Below, piece after piece: positions 46,107-57,935 of a stretch of DNA of 64,000 bases (the stretch's first letter is position 1; every line of letters begins with the position of its first letter). The DNA is from Nansenia antarctica (Eukaryota > Chordata > Actinopteri > Argentiniformes > Microstomatidae), in assembly GCA_963989245.1 (NCBI GenBank), contig OZ022339.1:39344151-39408150 (forward strand), in the 5' to 3' direction. The notes beneath the pieces were generated by a model that saw nothing but the letters and a program-made list of their open reading frames with translations, searched no databases and was not told the origin of the DNA. The translations under genes and the position numbers were made by a program.

Positions 46107-46109
46107 TTT

Positions 46110-49100
46110 ATAGGAGACGAGGAATGCAAGAAGAATAGGATATTATGATAGTTGGCTAGGATGGAATAAATAATATAGAAAAACCGAATATAAACCAAAT
46201 GTACACACTACACTCCCCCCCGCCCCCCCCCCCCAAGTAATAATCGAACGGCCCCTAACAAGCTCCAGTTCATTAGCAAACCTCGAACAAGAACCCATAC
46301 CACAAAATCTCTAGGACCAGTGAACCACAATCATTTTATAGACAGAAAAGTCTAGAGTGAAATTGACATACTCCCGTACTTATTTTTAGTTCAATCACAT
46401 ATCTCCTGAAATATACATCAAGCACTCAGCCACTGTCTTCTGACGCCACATCATGAAATGGATGGCTTAGAAAGGAGGATTCTGAGAGCCCCAGATTTGA
46501 TCAGAGGAGACAGGTTAATTGTCACTGGCCTGTGCTATCACTAATAGCTACGCCTACATTAAGATCCATTGTAATGACTGCATTCTTCATGGCTATTAGG
46601 TTTAGACATTTCATTAGCACCCTTCCACGTGAAAATGGTTTGCCCATAAAAGGGATATTGATGATGCATGGTATTTCAACTGTATCATGACTATGACCTC
46701 TCGCATATCAAGAATGCTAATGTTCCTGAGACCCTGGATACTTACTGTCCTTAGTTCTCGGACAGAGAGAGAGTGAGAGAGCGTATGTTGATAATGGGCC
46801 TGTGTTTACTGTTCATGACCTCAATGTATAACAGAGGACACATCAATTGTCGTGCCTTTGCACACCCAGTTTATTTTAAGTGTAATAAATAACAGAGAAG
46901 AGTGAAAGAATGAGAGATTTTAAAATACAATGACGTTGGGAAAGTGAAAGATTTCCCCAAAGTATGCATTTACTCGTTCCCTCATGTACACAGAGAGAGA
47001 GATATACGTTATGTGAAGTGAATCTGAAAAAAGGGAACATTTTCCAAGAGAAGGAAGTGTAACATCAGACATGCGAGGAGGAGTAATACACATTACAGGC
47101 ATACAGTGGAACTTCTCACTGTCAGTGACAATAATTCCATATAATTCTGTGTAGAGGAGCAACACGATAACAATAATAATCATCTTCATTACAGTAGAAG
47201 GAGTGGTGATACAGTATAATGAACATTCAGGCTAAACGCAATGATGATTTCACATCACAGAGGACTCCACACCACGCGATTTCAAACGCTTGTTTCGGTG
47301 ACAACACTCGAGGCAAACTCCCTCTTGAGAACGACGTCTCCATTTGGAGTCTCTGTGCATCTTGGCCTGGGAGACAGTTCTTCATCTTTATCTTGTTATG
47401 CTCACATTGCTTCCTGACAGCTGGCGACCCACAGGCAGGGAGACTGGAGTGGGAACTTAAATAAAAGCAATTCGTTCCATCCATCTCTGTTAGAGATCTC
47501 CCGTAATGTGTTCTGGGTGTGTGCCAATTGTGGCGGCCCTCGCTGTGAGGCGGAATGTACACATCTGATGCTCGTCTGTTGGAGCCACACGTGTCATGGA
47601 GGGGAGAAGTTGGAGACACAGCATGGTGTTTTTCGGGGAGTGGGCTTTTTTATCTACTTTCACTCTATTTCATGGGGAGAAATTTTCCAGGGTGTAAAGG
47701 AACGGTAGGGGATCAACACTGATGTAAAGAGACTCTCAGCTTAGTAAAAAACATCTGGTTTTGAGGTCTGAGTTATTTGAGATATTTTGACATTCCAAAA
47801 AGAGTCTTTGTCATAGACTCACAAAACATTTGTAAAGCTAACATTGTGAACGCATAAGTGAATTCTTTAGTGCCAAATCGAATTTAGAATGTACTGTATA
47901 GTGCAGTTGAGGCCGCTGGCTATTCTTCTAGGGAATGCTAAGCAAAGAAATATCTTAATTGAGACCTATTACAGTCTGACTAATATATGATATATGCAGG
48001 TCCGGCCCTATGAATTTTTTGGGCCTAAGTAAGAATTTTGTGTTTTAAAGTAGGTCTGCTACTTAATCAAAGACATAAGCCTCTAGGGTCTCTCTAGAGT
48101 CTGTAAAACTAGTAAGAATTACCACGTTCCTTCATTATTCAGTCCCTTACTGGGTATGATATCAAGACAGTGAAATTGCATTTAAATTGGGCCTAACACC
48201 TTACCTTGGACCTCTCTTTCCCTAGCATATAGATCAACAGCCAAGCAAGTTGGTTAACAAGAGTTGCTCATTTTTGTTTACACTCCACAGTTTAAAACAC
48301 ATTTCTATCAACACAGAGCCCTCAGCCTTTAAACCCACAGCTTGGAAAAATAATAATATAATAACAATAATAATAACAACTACAATAACAACAACCCTAA
48401 CCCTTGAATTCCAATCACGAGTTGCCTGAACACTGAACTGAATTTTAATCGCCGATATACTAATCAACGTACGTGGAATGGCCCCCTGGTGTAGTGGTGT
48501 AGTGTGGTGCAACACAGAATGATGAAAACAGAGACGCATCTAAAATAAAGTTTCTCTTTACTAAGAGCGATAGGCAGGCAAAAACAAACAGCGAACTTGT
48601 CATGAAAATAAAGTGGGAGAAACCCAGTCTCCAAAACAGGCTGTCAAGTAACCAACAATGACAGGCTAAACTTTAAATAAACAAGCAGGGGGTCATTCCA
48701 CTAAAGGTGGATCAGTTTAGCTGCGCTATAAATAAATGCGGCGCTCAGGGAACTCGAGATTGGAATTCAAGCCTCAGGTGATTCCTCGAATGAGGATCAG
48801 CCTTGTGTCATCAGTGTTCACAGAAGACAGGCTTACAAATCTTCGATATGGGCGCGTGCACGCAGACATACGCAGCCCAGAAGAGTCGATCTGTCGAAAT
48901 GAAGATACTCCACTCTGCAGGGGTACTACATTTGCGCAGCATTCCGAATTATTGATTTTTATGAAGACGGAGAAATAAGATGTAAAATAGTGCAATACTG
49001 CCGCAATTAACAAGGCGAGGGAAATGGTTTGACAAGAAATTGCTGACCGATTAAATGCGTAGGTCATACTAGCCCCAGTTATTGTTATATGTTCATATTT

Positions 49101-49150
49101 TAATAAATGAATATTACTACTGTGGTGATATCAGCAGCAGGCTACAATCT
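46110..49150. other. Unannotated, mostly unique-looking sequence
   Basis: No recognisable exons or classified transposons. A C-rich tract lies at 46208-46235 and an (ATA)n-like tract at 48347-48380. The minus-strand frame at 47227-47619 (130 codons) has no motif that I recognise. Confidence 0.4.
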
Positions 49151-49155
49151 GTCAT

Positions 49156-49245
49156 ATCGCCACAATGGCCTAGTGGTACCGACCGCTGCCACAGGATTTA
49201 TTTGTCATTTTTAGACGTGGTTCGAATCCCGCTTCAGACGCACTT
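49156..49245 (+). repeat. tRNA-like SINE head
   Basis: A-box-like 'atggcctagtggtaccg' is followed by B-box 'gtggttcgaatcccgc'. Spacing between boxes is about 50 bases, longer than in most tRNAs without introns, and stems do not pair well. A tRNA-derived SINE head or pseudogene is likelier than a tRNA gene. Confidence 0.5.
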
Positions 49246-49343
49246 TTTACTGCATTTCGTTGTCTGAATCTAATCTAAAATCTCATTTAAAAAAGTATGT
49301 AGGCTATAAAATTATGGTGCAGGCTAATTTACAAGAATTGACT

Positions 49344-49644
49344 ATGGCCGAGGCACACGGGAAGCGGCATATTGGCCGGCCGCTTCCGAGGGGGGTATAG
49401 GAGTATTTCTGGACTAGGATCCGTCGCGCAACACCGCCCCCTGGGTGCCGGAATAACGGTACTGGGCTCGAGGAGCCAGTCAGCCTAGTCTGCCTGGCGC
49501 CCTCCTCTGGGACTGCCGGCCACGGGGTCGTGCGGCGGATCCTATACAATAGGCAGGGGATAATTGGATGCTAAGTTGGGTTAAATTGGCTACCAAATTG
49601 GGTGAAAAAGGGATAAAATCTGAAAAAAAAAAAAAAAAAAAAAA
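49344..49644 (+). mobile_element. tRNA-derived SINE, copy 1 (head missing)
   Basis: From 'atggccgaggcacacggg' through 'ctaggatccgtcgcgcaac' and 'ctcgaggagccagtcagc' to 'ttgggtgaaaaagggat' and a 22-base A tail. It matches the full-length minus-strand SINE at 50653-51044 but lacks the tRNA-related head, so it is 5'-truncated. Confidence 0.85.
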
Positions 49645-49732
49645 TTTGACACGATTACAATGGTGTTTGAAGCCTTTGCATGAAATCTTCGGTTAAATGT
49701 AAAAAAAAAAGAAAAAAGAATGACTTAGTCAA

Positions 49733-49797
49733 GTCTCGAACTCGCAACCTTTGGAACTCGAGTCGGCTGCCTTAACCACTACACCAGCCAGACCGCT
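49733..49797 (-). repeat. tRNA-like SINE head (second type)
   Basis: On the minus strand 'ggctggtgtagtggttaagg' (A box) and 'aggttgcgagttcgagac' (B box) are spaced as in a tRNA. An A-rich 3' side follows ('tttttttttt' on +). Either a small SINE or a tRNA pseudogene. Confidence 0.5.
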
Positions 49798-49851
49798 GTG
49801 ATGACAGCAATGCAAGTTGAGACAATTACTTTTTTTTTTTACACTCTTTTC

Positions 49852-50006
49852 TTTATTGATCTATCGATCTATCTATCACACTTTCAAAATATCAAGTTAT
49901 CTATCACACAATCAAACTATCTATCGATCGATCACACTTTCAAAATATCAAATTATCTATCTATCACACAGTCAAACTATCTAATCTATCTATCTCGTGT
50001 GAAGTG
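49852..50006. repeat. GATA-type minisatellite
   Basis: Two and a half units of about 60 bases, each with 'cactttcaaaatatca', 'ttatctatc' and 'caaactatctatc'. Confidence 0.85.
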
Positions 50007-50637
50007 GGAACTAATATTTCCTAAAAGACACAATGAGGAACTATCGTTCGGGGTTTAGTTTCCGCCTGTGAGCCTTTTTTGACGCAAGGATGACTATAGC
50101 CTGTGTTTTAGCCTGGTCGGGACCAGGCAAATTATATCTGACTCAGAAGGAGCACAACCAAGCAGCGAATTATTTGAGCCACATTGATGGCACCAAACGC
50201 AAGCTAACATTTTCGAGGCTTAGAACTTTATCGAGGCTTAGAACTTTATCGAGCTTCGTGGAATAGGGCCCAGGACAAAAGCGTTCTCAAAATACCAGAG
50301 CAGCAACCAACAGCAGTCAGGGGAACAGGATACTCAACATAGAGTGTGCAACGTGATTAACCGACAGAGAGTGCAGGGGAGTGGGGCACATAAATAACAA
50401 AAAAAACAATCAACACAGGTGCACAGCATCAAACACAAATGTGACTGCTGCTGGTGTTTCTGGACACCTCTCGGAAATGAGAAAGACGTCAAATTCGTCT
50501 TTAAAGTTTTTTTAGTTTTTTTTCAGATTTTCGTTTTTTTAGCTAACATTCAACGCGAAGATGTGAAGTACCCACTCGTTATTTTTCCGAACAGTTTTAC
50601 GTTCATTAAATAAGTGTAATCTATAACACAATGACTT

Positions 50638-51059
50638 CGTTTCTTGTTCTTTTTTTTTTTATTATTTGTTTTTCAGATTTTATCCCTTTTTCACCCAATT
50701 TGGTAGCCAATTTAACCCAACTTAGCATCCAATTATCCCCTGCCTATTGCATAGGATCCGCCGCACGACCCCGTGGCCGGCAGTCCCAGAGGAGGCCGCC
50801 AGGCAGACTAGGCTGACTGGCTCCTCGAGCCCAGTACCGTTATTCCGGCGCCCAGGGGGCGGTGTTGCGCGACGGATCCTAGTCCAGAAATACTCCTATA
50901 CCGCCCTCGGAAGCGTCCGGCCAATATGCCGCTTCCCGTGTGCCTCGGCCATATCTGGATCTGGCGAGCCGGGATACGAACCCCGGCCCCGGTGGGCAGC
51001 ATGCACTAGCGGCCAGTGCGTAGACCGCTACACCACCGCGGGGCCGTTTCTTGTTCTTT
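50638..51059 (-). mobile_element. Full-length tRNA-derived SINE with 15-bp TSD
   Basis: The element 50653-51044 lies between perfect 15-base direct repeats CGTTTCTTGTTCTTT (50638-50652 and 51045-51059). On the minus strand it begins with a tRNA-related head: A-box 'tggtgtagcggtctac' and B-box 'ggggttcgtatccc'. A unique body follows ('aggatccgtcgcgcaac' region), then a 3' part with 'ttgggtgaaaaagggat' and an A-rich tail. Such long TSDs are produced by LINE machinery. I do not recognise the named family. Confidence 0.92.
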
Positions 51060-51830
51060 GATGGGGATTCATTATCTTTGATGGGGATTTTCTGTGCTTA
51101 GTGATTTCCGGTGTAGCAACTTTCAAATACTCATGTCGTCTTCAATTTGTTTCCGATTTCAATGTATGATGCATCATTTGAAAGCTTACAATCTGTAGTT
51201 TAAGCACATGTAAAAAACAGAAAAATGATTTCACCTACAGGTAGCACTTTTCATTGGCCTGTGTCACAAATGACCCAAGAACAGGTGCAGCACATAATCA
51301 GAGAAAATAGGTGCAGAGTCCCAAGTCGCCAGGAGGAGGCACCAGAGAGTTGCCAAGGCGACCCGACCCATAACATTTGATCCAAAGCGACTTACATTGC
51401 AACCATAACACCTGATATTTAAATGTTATATTGACATACCTATAAGTGTGAATCATCTGGTTTATATTATAATTCATAGAAATGTATTAATACATTGGAG
51501 AGAAATTTGAACAATGAGATCTTAGCAAAGATAAAATAAAACATATGGGTGCAAAGTTGAGATAAGTATGTAGCAAATACTTCATGAATGAAGTTTGCAA
51601 GTAAACAGAGAAATATGTTATGTCACTGAATTTGTATTGGTTGGTTTGAATCTGATAAAATAAAAATAAAACGGACATTGCACATTTTCTCACGATACAA
51701 ACAAATCTACAGTTGCCATGCCGTAGCTTGTCCAGTCATCTTGGACGGCCTGTGGGTGTAGTGGCCATTCCCCTGGAAGAGGTCCTCCCTACGACATTAA
51801 GCTGCTCCTGTGTTCAACTTTCCTAGCACA
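51060..51830. other. Unannotated sequence
   Basis: No gene recognised. 'tctttgatggggatt' is duplicated at 51054-51090. Confidence 0.35.
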
Positions 51831-51833
51831 TCA

Positions 51834-52510
51834 GTAGGGATGGGAATCGAGAACCGGTTCCAATTGAGAACCGGTTCCAAATTGTTCGATGCATCGGAAT
51901 CGTATGCCTCCGAGGTTATCGAGTCCTCTTATCGATGCTGCCATGTTTTGTGCATGCACTGACAGTTACGCATTGCAAAAACGTGTGCGTCATGATGGTG
52001 TCAAACTCAGAAACTTGCAACAAGGAGTCATTGCAAAATCTAGGAAGAAACAGTCCAAAGCGTGGCTTCATTTCACAAAGAAGAATTACAACATTGCTAC
52101 TTGCAACATCTTTAAAATTATCATTTGAAGTAAGGGTGGAAACACCATCAATATGTTAAAACATCTTAAGTCGCAACATGGGTTTAAAGTCCAGGAATGG
52201 CATGTTTCAAATTTATTTAAATATCCTATGCTAATAATATTAGCACCATGCAGATCTTTTCTTTGACTATGAAACCCTAAAGGAAAATGAATGGTGTACA
52301 AATACTCTCCCATTTCATCCATTTTATTTGCTTTCTTTTTAAATAAATGTTTACTTATGTTCAAATGTTATGTTCAGATATAATACACTGTGTTCAGAGA
52401 CTTGAGAAATAATAAAACAGCTGTATTGAATTGATCAGGAATCGATAAGAAAAGAATCGATAAAGAATAAAGAATCGAACCGATAATGGAATTGGTATCA
52501 ATAACAGTCC
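51834..52510 (+). mobile_element. hAT element remnant with BED-finger exon
   Basis: Left end 'tagggatgggaatcgagaac' and right end '..aatggaattggtatc' with several 'aatcgataa' phrases are typical of a common fish hAT family. Frames around 52030-52195 encode the start of a BED-type zinc finger ('SKAWLHFTKKNYN', then 'TINMLKHLKSQHGFKV' in a shifted frame). The rest of the transposase is missing. The exact TSD could not be fixed. Confidence 0.7.
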
Positions 52511-53084
52511 CTGAGGGACAACAAATGTTTGCTGTCAACTAACTTGGTGCAATTGACTGAAATTGGAGAGAGTGCATTCCTCATTGATGATTGGCATACA
52601 GCATTGTGGAAGTATTGTTTGTTCTGACCAGGACTTAACGTCCCTGCAGGAACAGAAAAAAGAAAGTGCTTGAGGGCTAGAAACACAGTGCTCTGCTCCA
52701 GCACTTTTACGCGGGCTGACCTGACCAAACGCTGCTGACCGAACATCTGTCATGTGACGACCCCCATCAGTGACACATCTGTTGTCACAACCTGTGACAG
52801 ACTCCCAGTATGGTCCAGTATGTGGAGTACCCCCCCTCTTTATTTGGAACCACAAAGTACCGGTTGTAGAACCCCGGTTGGGATTCTGCGTCATGTACTA
52901 CTCGGATCGCGCCATTAGCCAACATAGACAGGCCAGGCGTGATTGAATAGGGGTCTTCAGCGAAAGGTACACCAGAGTGCATATCCCATAGTGAGGGATG
53001 GAACCGAGTAGACTGTAAGAGAACCACTGTATAACTTGTATCCAAGGACCCTATTATTATGGCAGTATGAAACATTATAGGCAT
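52498..53084 (-). pseudogene. DIRS-like retrotransposon RT and RNase H remnant
   Basis: A minus-strand frame (53084-52785) contains 'GLSMLANGAIRVVHDAESQP' and 'GFYNRYFVVPNKEGG', the start of the RT domain in DIRS-type elements. A second frame (52746-52498) has 'RSARVKVLEQSTVFLALKHF', with a shifted continuation resembling the RNase H 'RTDN' region. The polymerase core between them is gone, and frames shift repeatedly. Split direct repeats and the tyrosine recombinase are not visible. DIRS versus a Gypsy relative is decided only by the 'GFY.RYF.VP' block. Confidence 0.65.
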
Positions 53085-54458
53085 CCACCCAGATAGAAGT
53101 CTCAGATTTTATTTTCTGTTACTGTATAATATAGTACAATCTGTAATCATGTCTGGTAATATTTACAGTCTCTCTGTTAAAATCCAGCTGGTGCCAAATT
53201 CCCAGTCCTTGTAGTTTTCAAGGGCAGTAAAAAAAATGTCATACAGTACAAATATTCCTTGAAAGATAAGGGAATTTTGTAGTTCTCTTTCTCCCTCTCT
53301 TTTTCTATCACACTTACACCATCTCTCGCTCTCCCTCGTTAGTTCACAGGCAACTATACTCAGGGGGAGCAATTAGATATGGTAAGTTTTCACCTGGCTG
53401 TTATTTAATGAGTTCCCATGAGTCTTTGCTGAATGAAATGAGCCAATTGGAAACTGTAGTCACCACCTATGAATGCCTCGTATGGGAGCTCTGACCTTAA
53501 TTTGGACAGGGCAGTGAAGGGATGATATGGACACAGGTCAACCTCAATGTGTAGTGTCTTTCTTTTATCAACATATGGATGCTATCAAAGACTAATGTTT
53601 TCCATGGTCCAATCCAGATCTGTTGTGTACAGATCTCTGAAATAAATAGATCTAGGGAATGGAAAACCCATTAGTAGATACATTTTGTTTTGGTTTGTAA
53701 CAATGTATTCTGTTGCTACAAAATAATGTAGAAAGAGCAACGATGATTAGATTGGGAAGCTACAGTTTCAAACAGTTCTGAAGCCCAGCTATGGTTCAGT
53801 ACACGCTAATGAACAATACGATGCATGCAACATCAATACAGGTCTCTTTGCCTCCTTTGCTTGTCATGTTAATCATAACGCATTCACTGATGTCTTCCTT
53901 GTGTGCCACTCTTGATATCTACTGGATGTGAAACCCCCAAAGTCTATTTCTGTCTGGGAATTCAATAGAGCATGGTCTGCTGCTTGATTGAGATGGATGT
54001 ATCGAGGAATGAGAAACTAATAACCACATCACCAGAACTTTACAGCGGGAATTACTTTTTGTTGAATTCCATTTTTCCTCGACCTACAGTACTGCACATG
54101 TTGTGTTTCAATGCCTCCTTCAAATATTTGAATATAGGCTGACGGGTAATGCCTCAGTGTACTCTCTGCATGTAGGCAGCCCCATGATTCTTTTAGGCGC
54201 ATGGTGATACTTTATAATGACTCACTAATAAACATTAATAAACTTTAAAATTATTTTTTATAATTATTATATGTTTATCCCAGCCTCAGCATTCACAAGC
54301 ATTACCCTTTCTTACAACAATAAGAAAGGCTTATAAATTGCTGTCATTGTATAATGTTAGAATGCACCTTTTCTCAACAAACTCTCCTTGCCACCTGTAA
54401 ATCTTATTTTGCCATCAAATACATGTCAATATGTAAAAAACAGTCATAAACCAGAGGG
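53085..54458. other. Unannotated sequence
   Basis: No gene or classified transposon recognised. Confidence 0.35.
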
Positions 54459-54464
54459 GTCATG

Positions 54465-54807
54465 TATGGGCAGAGATCTGCTCACTAGAGATCACTAGAA
54501 ACTGAATTGGAATTACTGACTTTTGAATTTGAATTGCTCAATTTGAATACTTAAATTAAAATGTTTTAATTTGAATCACATAATTTGAATTTGTATTGTT
54601 TAACTTTATTCCGTTTTTCAATTCAGTTATTCAAGTTAAACAATACAAATTCAAATTATGTGATTCAAAGTATTTTTTTTTATTCAAATTGAGAAATTCA
54701 AATTAAAAGTCAGTAATTCAGATTCAAGTGGCACATATCTCTGGCCATAATCCGGGTCCTTAAGGAAGAGCAATCGAGCGCTGATTGACCTAACTCCTTT
54801 TCGGCCA
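54465..54807. repeat. Left inverted repeat with internal hairpin
   Basis: Palindromic from 'tatgggcagagatctg' to 'atatctctggccata' (54465-54748), then unique sequence to 'ttttcggccaa'. It retains the uninterrupted 'agagatatgtgcc' junction (on the complement) that is broken by Tc1 in the right arm. Confidence 0.85.
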
Positions 54808-56130
54808 ATCAGCACCTTTCATTAACACTACGAGCGGACGTTTTTTTACCTACTTTTAGCGCGACGAGGTGTCGAATCACACAACCACTCTTCACAATGG
54901 GGGAGTGTGTACTGACGCACAAAAATCGCTGGATGATGATGTCACACAAGAAGAGAAAATGACAAGACACTACCTCTAAAAATGCATAAAGTTCCAGAGA
55001 AACTGGGACAGAGCAGAGAGTCAGCTGAAAAGGAACTATGGAACAAATGATGGCATATACTGTATATATATAATAACGTATGCATGCCATATTGTAGATG
55101 TAACGTAAGTGGAGAGGAGATTGATCTAGGAGATTGATCGAGACTGCGGGAGTTTTCATTACTAACGAATGAAAGTTGATTATATTTTTTTTTAAATAAC
55201 TGTAATATATATTGCAATGTTGTCCCTTTCACACATAGTTCCATGTAATTTCCTTGGAATCCCAAGCTGTGTTGACCAGGTATCTTTAATGTTCACATTT
55301 ATATATAACTTAATATACTTAATATATCTTGCACAATTGCACCCACGACGTGCTATTGCCGTCCGGAGTTGATCAGCTCCAGATTGGCCAAGGTTCTTCG
55401 CTACAGAAACATTTTCACACAATGACAAACATGTGATGCGTTTTATATTATATTCTTTGAACAACAGAACGGGACAGCCGCGATAAACTGCCCTAATATA
55501 TCTGCCATCCCCGTACCTCCATCACACATGTAGCCTATTTATCATCATATTTTTCAATATACCTCCATAGCAGTCTACAGTCTAATTTAGCTATATCTAT
55601 AATTACATTATGAGAACATCAGTATTGTTCCGCCTTTGGTTGTATTGTCTGAACGAACATTTATTTCGCCATATTACGTGACTTATCACCTTCGTTTTTT
55701 GTGAACGGGACGATCAGAAAGAGATTAGTTTACCACAAAACAAGGAATGCAAAATAAAAAAAACAACACATTACATTGGCCGTCCTAATGAGACGATTGT
55801 ACTAAAATAGAACTCATCACTATTAGGCTACCGAGTCTCAATCTCAATGGCATTCAATTGTCAGGATTCATCTGATATATCTATCAAAGACATTTCACTG
55901 CAACATGAACACACTATATTTTCACTTTTCACAACAGCTATTTTGATTTAATTTATAATGTGCAGTAAACAAACAAAATAATTTATACACTCTGCAATTG
56001 GCTAATATACAATGGTGCCAAAATCAACTATCCAAATATGAATCTGCGTATATCTGTGTACAACCTTGTTGTAGCCTATTATTATCATTGCCGACACAGG
56101 TCGACATGAGAATTGTTGGCTACTTCATAT
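54808..56130. other. Composite-element interior, unrecognised
   Basis: Minus-strand frames at 54809-55159, 54942-55265 and 55192-55464 show no known motif. No similarity to any other part of the window was noticed. Confidence 0.4.
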
Positions 56131-56541
56131 CATGAATGAATGAATGGTCTTTATTGTCATTGATATAGTACAGGTACCAAACAACGAAATTTGGGAGGGG
56201 GGGCTCCCCTGGTGCTAGGAAAGAAAAAAAAACTAAAAAAACAAGAAGGGAAAGGAGCTGGTTTACATAAATAAAGGCTATGTACACTATCCACTATACT
56301 ATACTGTACAAATAAAACACTGTGCTGTACTCTATGCTATGCTATACCTATTCTAACATTTCCTATGCTCTGCAACCTTATGTACCCTAGGGTTGTCATA
56401 TTGCACATAGTGTTATTGCACATTCATTTAAAGTGTCGCAGTTTGCAGGCTTGAAATGTACACATTTGTGCCTCAGCACTACACCTGATTTTCAATCCAG
56501 CAGCTGCCATCAATCCGTCCAGACTGTCCATGGCCCAGAAC

Positions 56542-57935
56542 CTAGGTCTTTGCTGTGTTCAGGGCCTGGATGGCCCTGGGGTAGAAGCTGAGCTTCAGTC
56601 TGTTTGTCCTTGCGAACATGGTCCTGTACCGCCTGTTCGAGGGCAGCCGAGCAAAGTGTTCGTACCCAGGGTGGGATGGGTCTCTGGAGATCTTGGAGGC
56701 CTTCCTGAGGCAGCGTGTGTTGTACAGCTCTTCCAGAGAGGGGAGGGGGGCGCCGGTGATCTTCTGGGCCGTTCTCACAACTCTCTGTAGCACATTCCTC
56801 TCTGCGGCTGTGCAGCTGGAGAACCAGTTGCAGATGCAGTAGGTGAGGATGCTCTCCACTGCGCAGCGGTAGAAGGCCACCAGCATCTCCTGTCTGATGT
56901 GGTCTTTCCTGAGGACTCTCAGGAAGAAGAGCCGCTGTTGTGCCTTCTTGATGATGGCTGCTGTGTTGTTCTTCCAGGACAGGTCATCCTGTATGTGCAC
57001 CCCCAGGAATCGGAGGGTTGAGACTCTCTCCACGCTCCCTCCGTCGATGAGCAGGGGCTGGACCTCAGATTTTTTCCTCCTGAAGTCCACGATGATTTCC
57101 TGGGTCTTTGACTGGTTCAGCAGCAGGTTGTTAACCTTGCACAGCTTGCTCAGCTGCTCTACCTCATCCCTGTACGCCGCCTCGTCCCCCCCCGAGATGC
57201 AGCCCACCACGGTGGTGTCGTCTGCAAACTTTACGATGGAGTTGCTGGGGTGGACGGGGGTGAAGTCGTAGGTGTAGAGGTTGTAGAGGATGGGGCTTAG
57301 CACGCAGCCCTGGGGGGACCCAGTGCTGAGTCTGAGGGCTGTGGAGGTGTGGGAGCCCACCCGCACCCTCTGGGGGCGGTCGGACAGGAAGTCCTTGATC
57401 CATGCACATATAGAGTGTGATAGTCCCAGGTCTAGTAGTTTGGTCACTAGCCTGTCTGGAAGGATGGTGTTGAAGGCAGAGCTGAAGTCCACAAAGAGCA
57501 GTCTCTGCTGCCCACCGGGGACTGGGTTCGAATCCCAGCTCGCCAGATCCGGATATGGCTGGGGCACACACGGGGAGCGGCATATTGGGCGGCCGCTCCC
57601 GAGGGCGGTATAGGAGTATTTCCGGACAAGGATCCGTCGCGCAACAGCGCCCCCGGGGTGCCGGAATAACAGGTGCTGGGCTCGAGGAGCCAGTCAGCTA
57701 GTCTGCCTGGCGGCCTCTTCTGGTATGGATCCAGGTTGGGCGGGAGGCGTGTGACTATGTGGGCCCGGACTAGTTTCTCGAAGCACTTCATGATGATTGG
57801 TGTGAGTGCCACCGGGCGGTAGTCGTTTAGGCAGCTCACCGTGCTTTTCTTCGGGACTGGGATGATAGTTGAGGTTTTCAGGCAGGGTGGGATGGTGGCC
57901 TGGGACAGGGACTGGTTGAAGATGTTGGTGTTCAT
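56542..57935 (-). pseudogene. CR1/Rex1-type reverse transcriptase, disrupted
   Basis: Upstream piece (57935-57722): 'STIIPVPKKSTVSCLNDYRP' and 'VALTPIIMKCFEKLV', RT fingers. Downstream piece in the 341-residue frame (57507-56542): 'LLFVDFSSAFNTI' at 23-35 with the first catalytic Asp, 'GSPQGCVLSP' at 83-92, 'FADDTTVVG' at 114-122 with the catalytic pair, and the thumb and C-terminal region ('RFLGVHIQDDLSWKNNT') to the stop. The segment that should lie between the two pieces (some tens of residues) is replaced by SINE sequence in another register. Apart from that, the frame is open. Confidence 0.88.
57511..57721 (+). mobile_element. SINE fragment lacking both ends, filling a gap in the LINE
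   Basis: Begins mid-head ('cccaccggggactgggttcg', B box included) and stops at 'ctgcctggcggcctcttctg', before the SINE tail. It matches the SINEs at 49344 and 50653. No TSD was found, and LINE sequence is missing at the site, unlike a normal retroposition event. Confidence 0.8.

Larger units (their letters stand above)
38026..46109 (-). mobile_element. 8.1-kb DNA transposon with about 800-bp terminal inverted repeats (Academ-like candidate)
   Basis: The arms 38029-38825 and 45303-46106 are inverted copies over their whole length, with small indels. Termini read TAGGCTAGTGACAA and are flanked by TTT on both sides (38026-38028 and 46107-46109), a 3-base TSD. All coding sequence lies on the minus strand: an N-terminal exon at the right (44159-45099), a middle piece at 41866-42018 and a nuclease/cysteine-cluster exon at the left (39356-40246). 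An L2 LINE (42029-44148) and a LINE stub (about 40312-40570) are nested inside. Long TIRs, a short TSD and an XPG-like domain recall Academ transposons. This classification is inference. Confidence 0.75.

Noticed and set aside
47227..47619. 130-codon minus-strand frame as a host gene
   Set aside because: No recognisable motif, no splice or promoter context, and an unremarkable length for random open frames in 64 kb.
49156..49245. Functional tRNA gene
   Set aside because: A- and B-box motifs are present, but spacing is too long and acceptor and anticodon stems do not pair. It sits in a SINE cluster.
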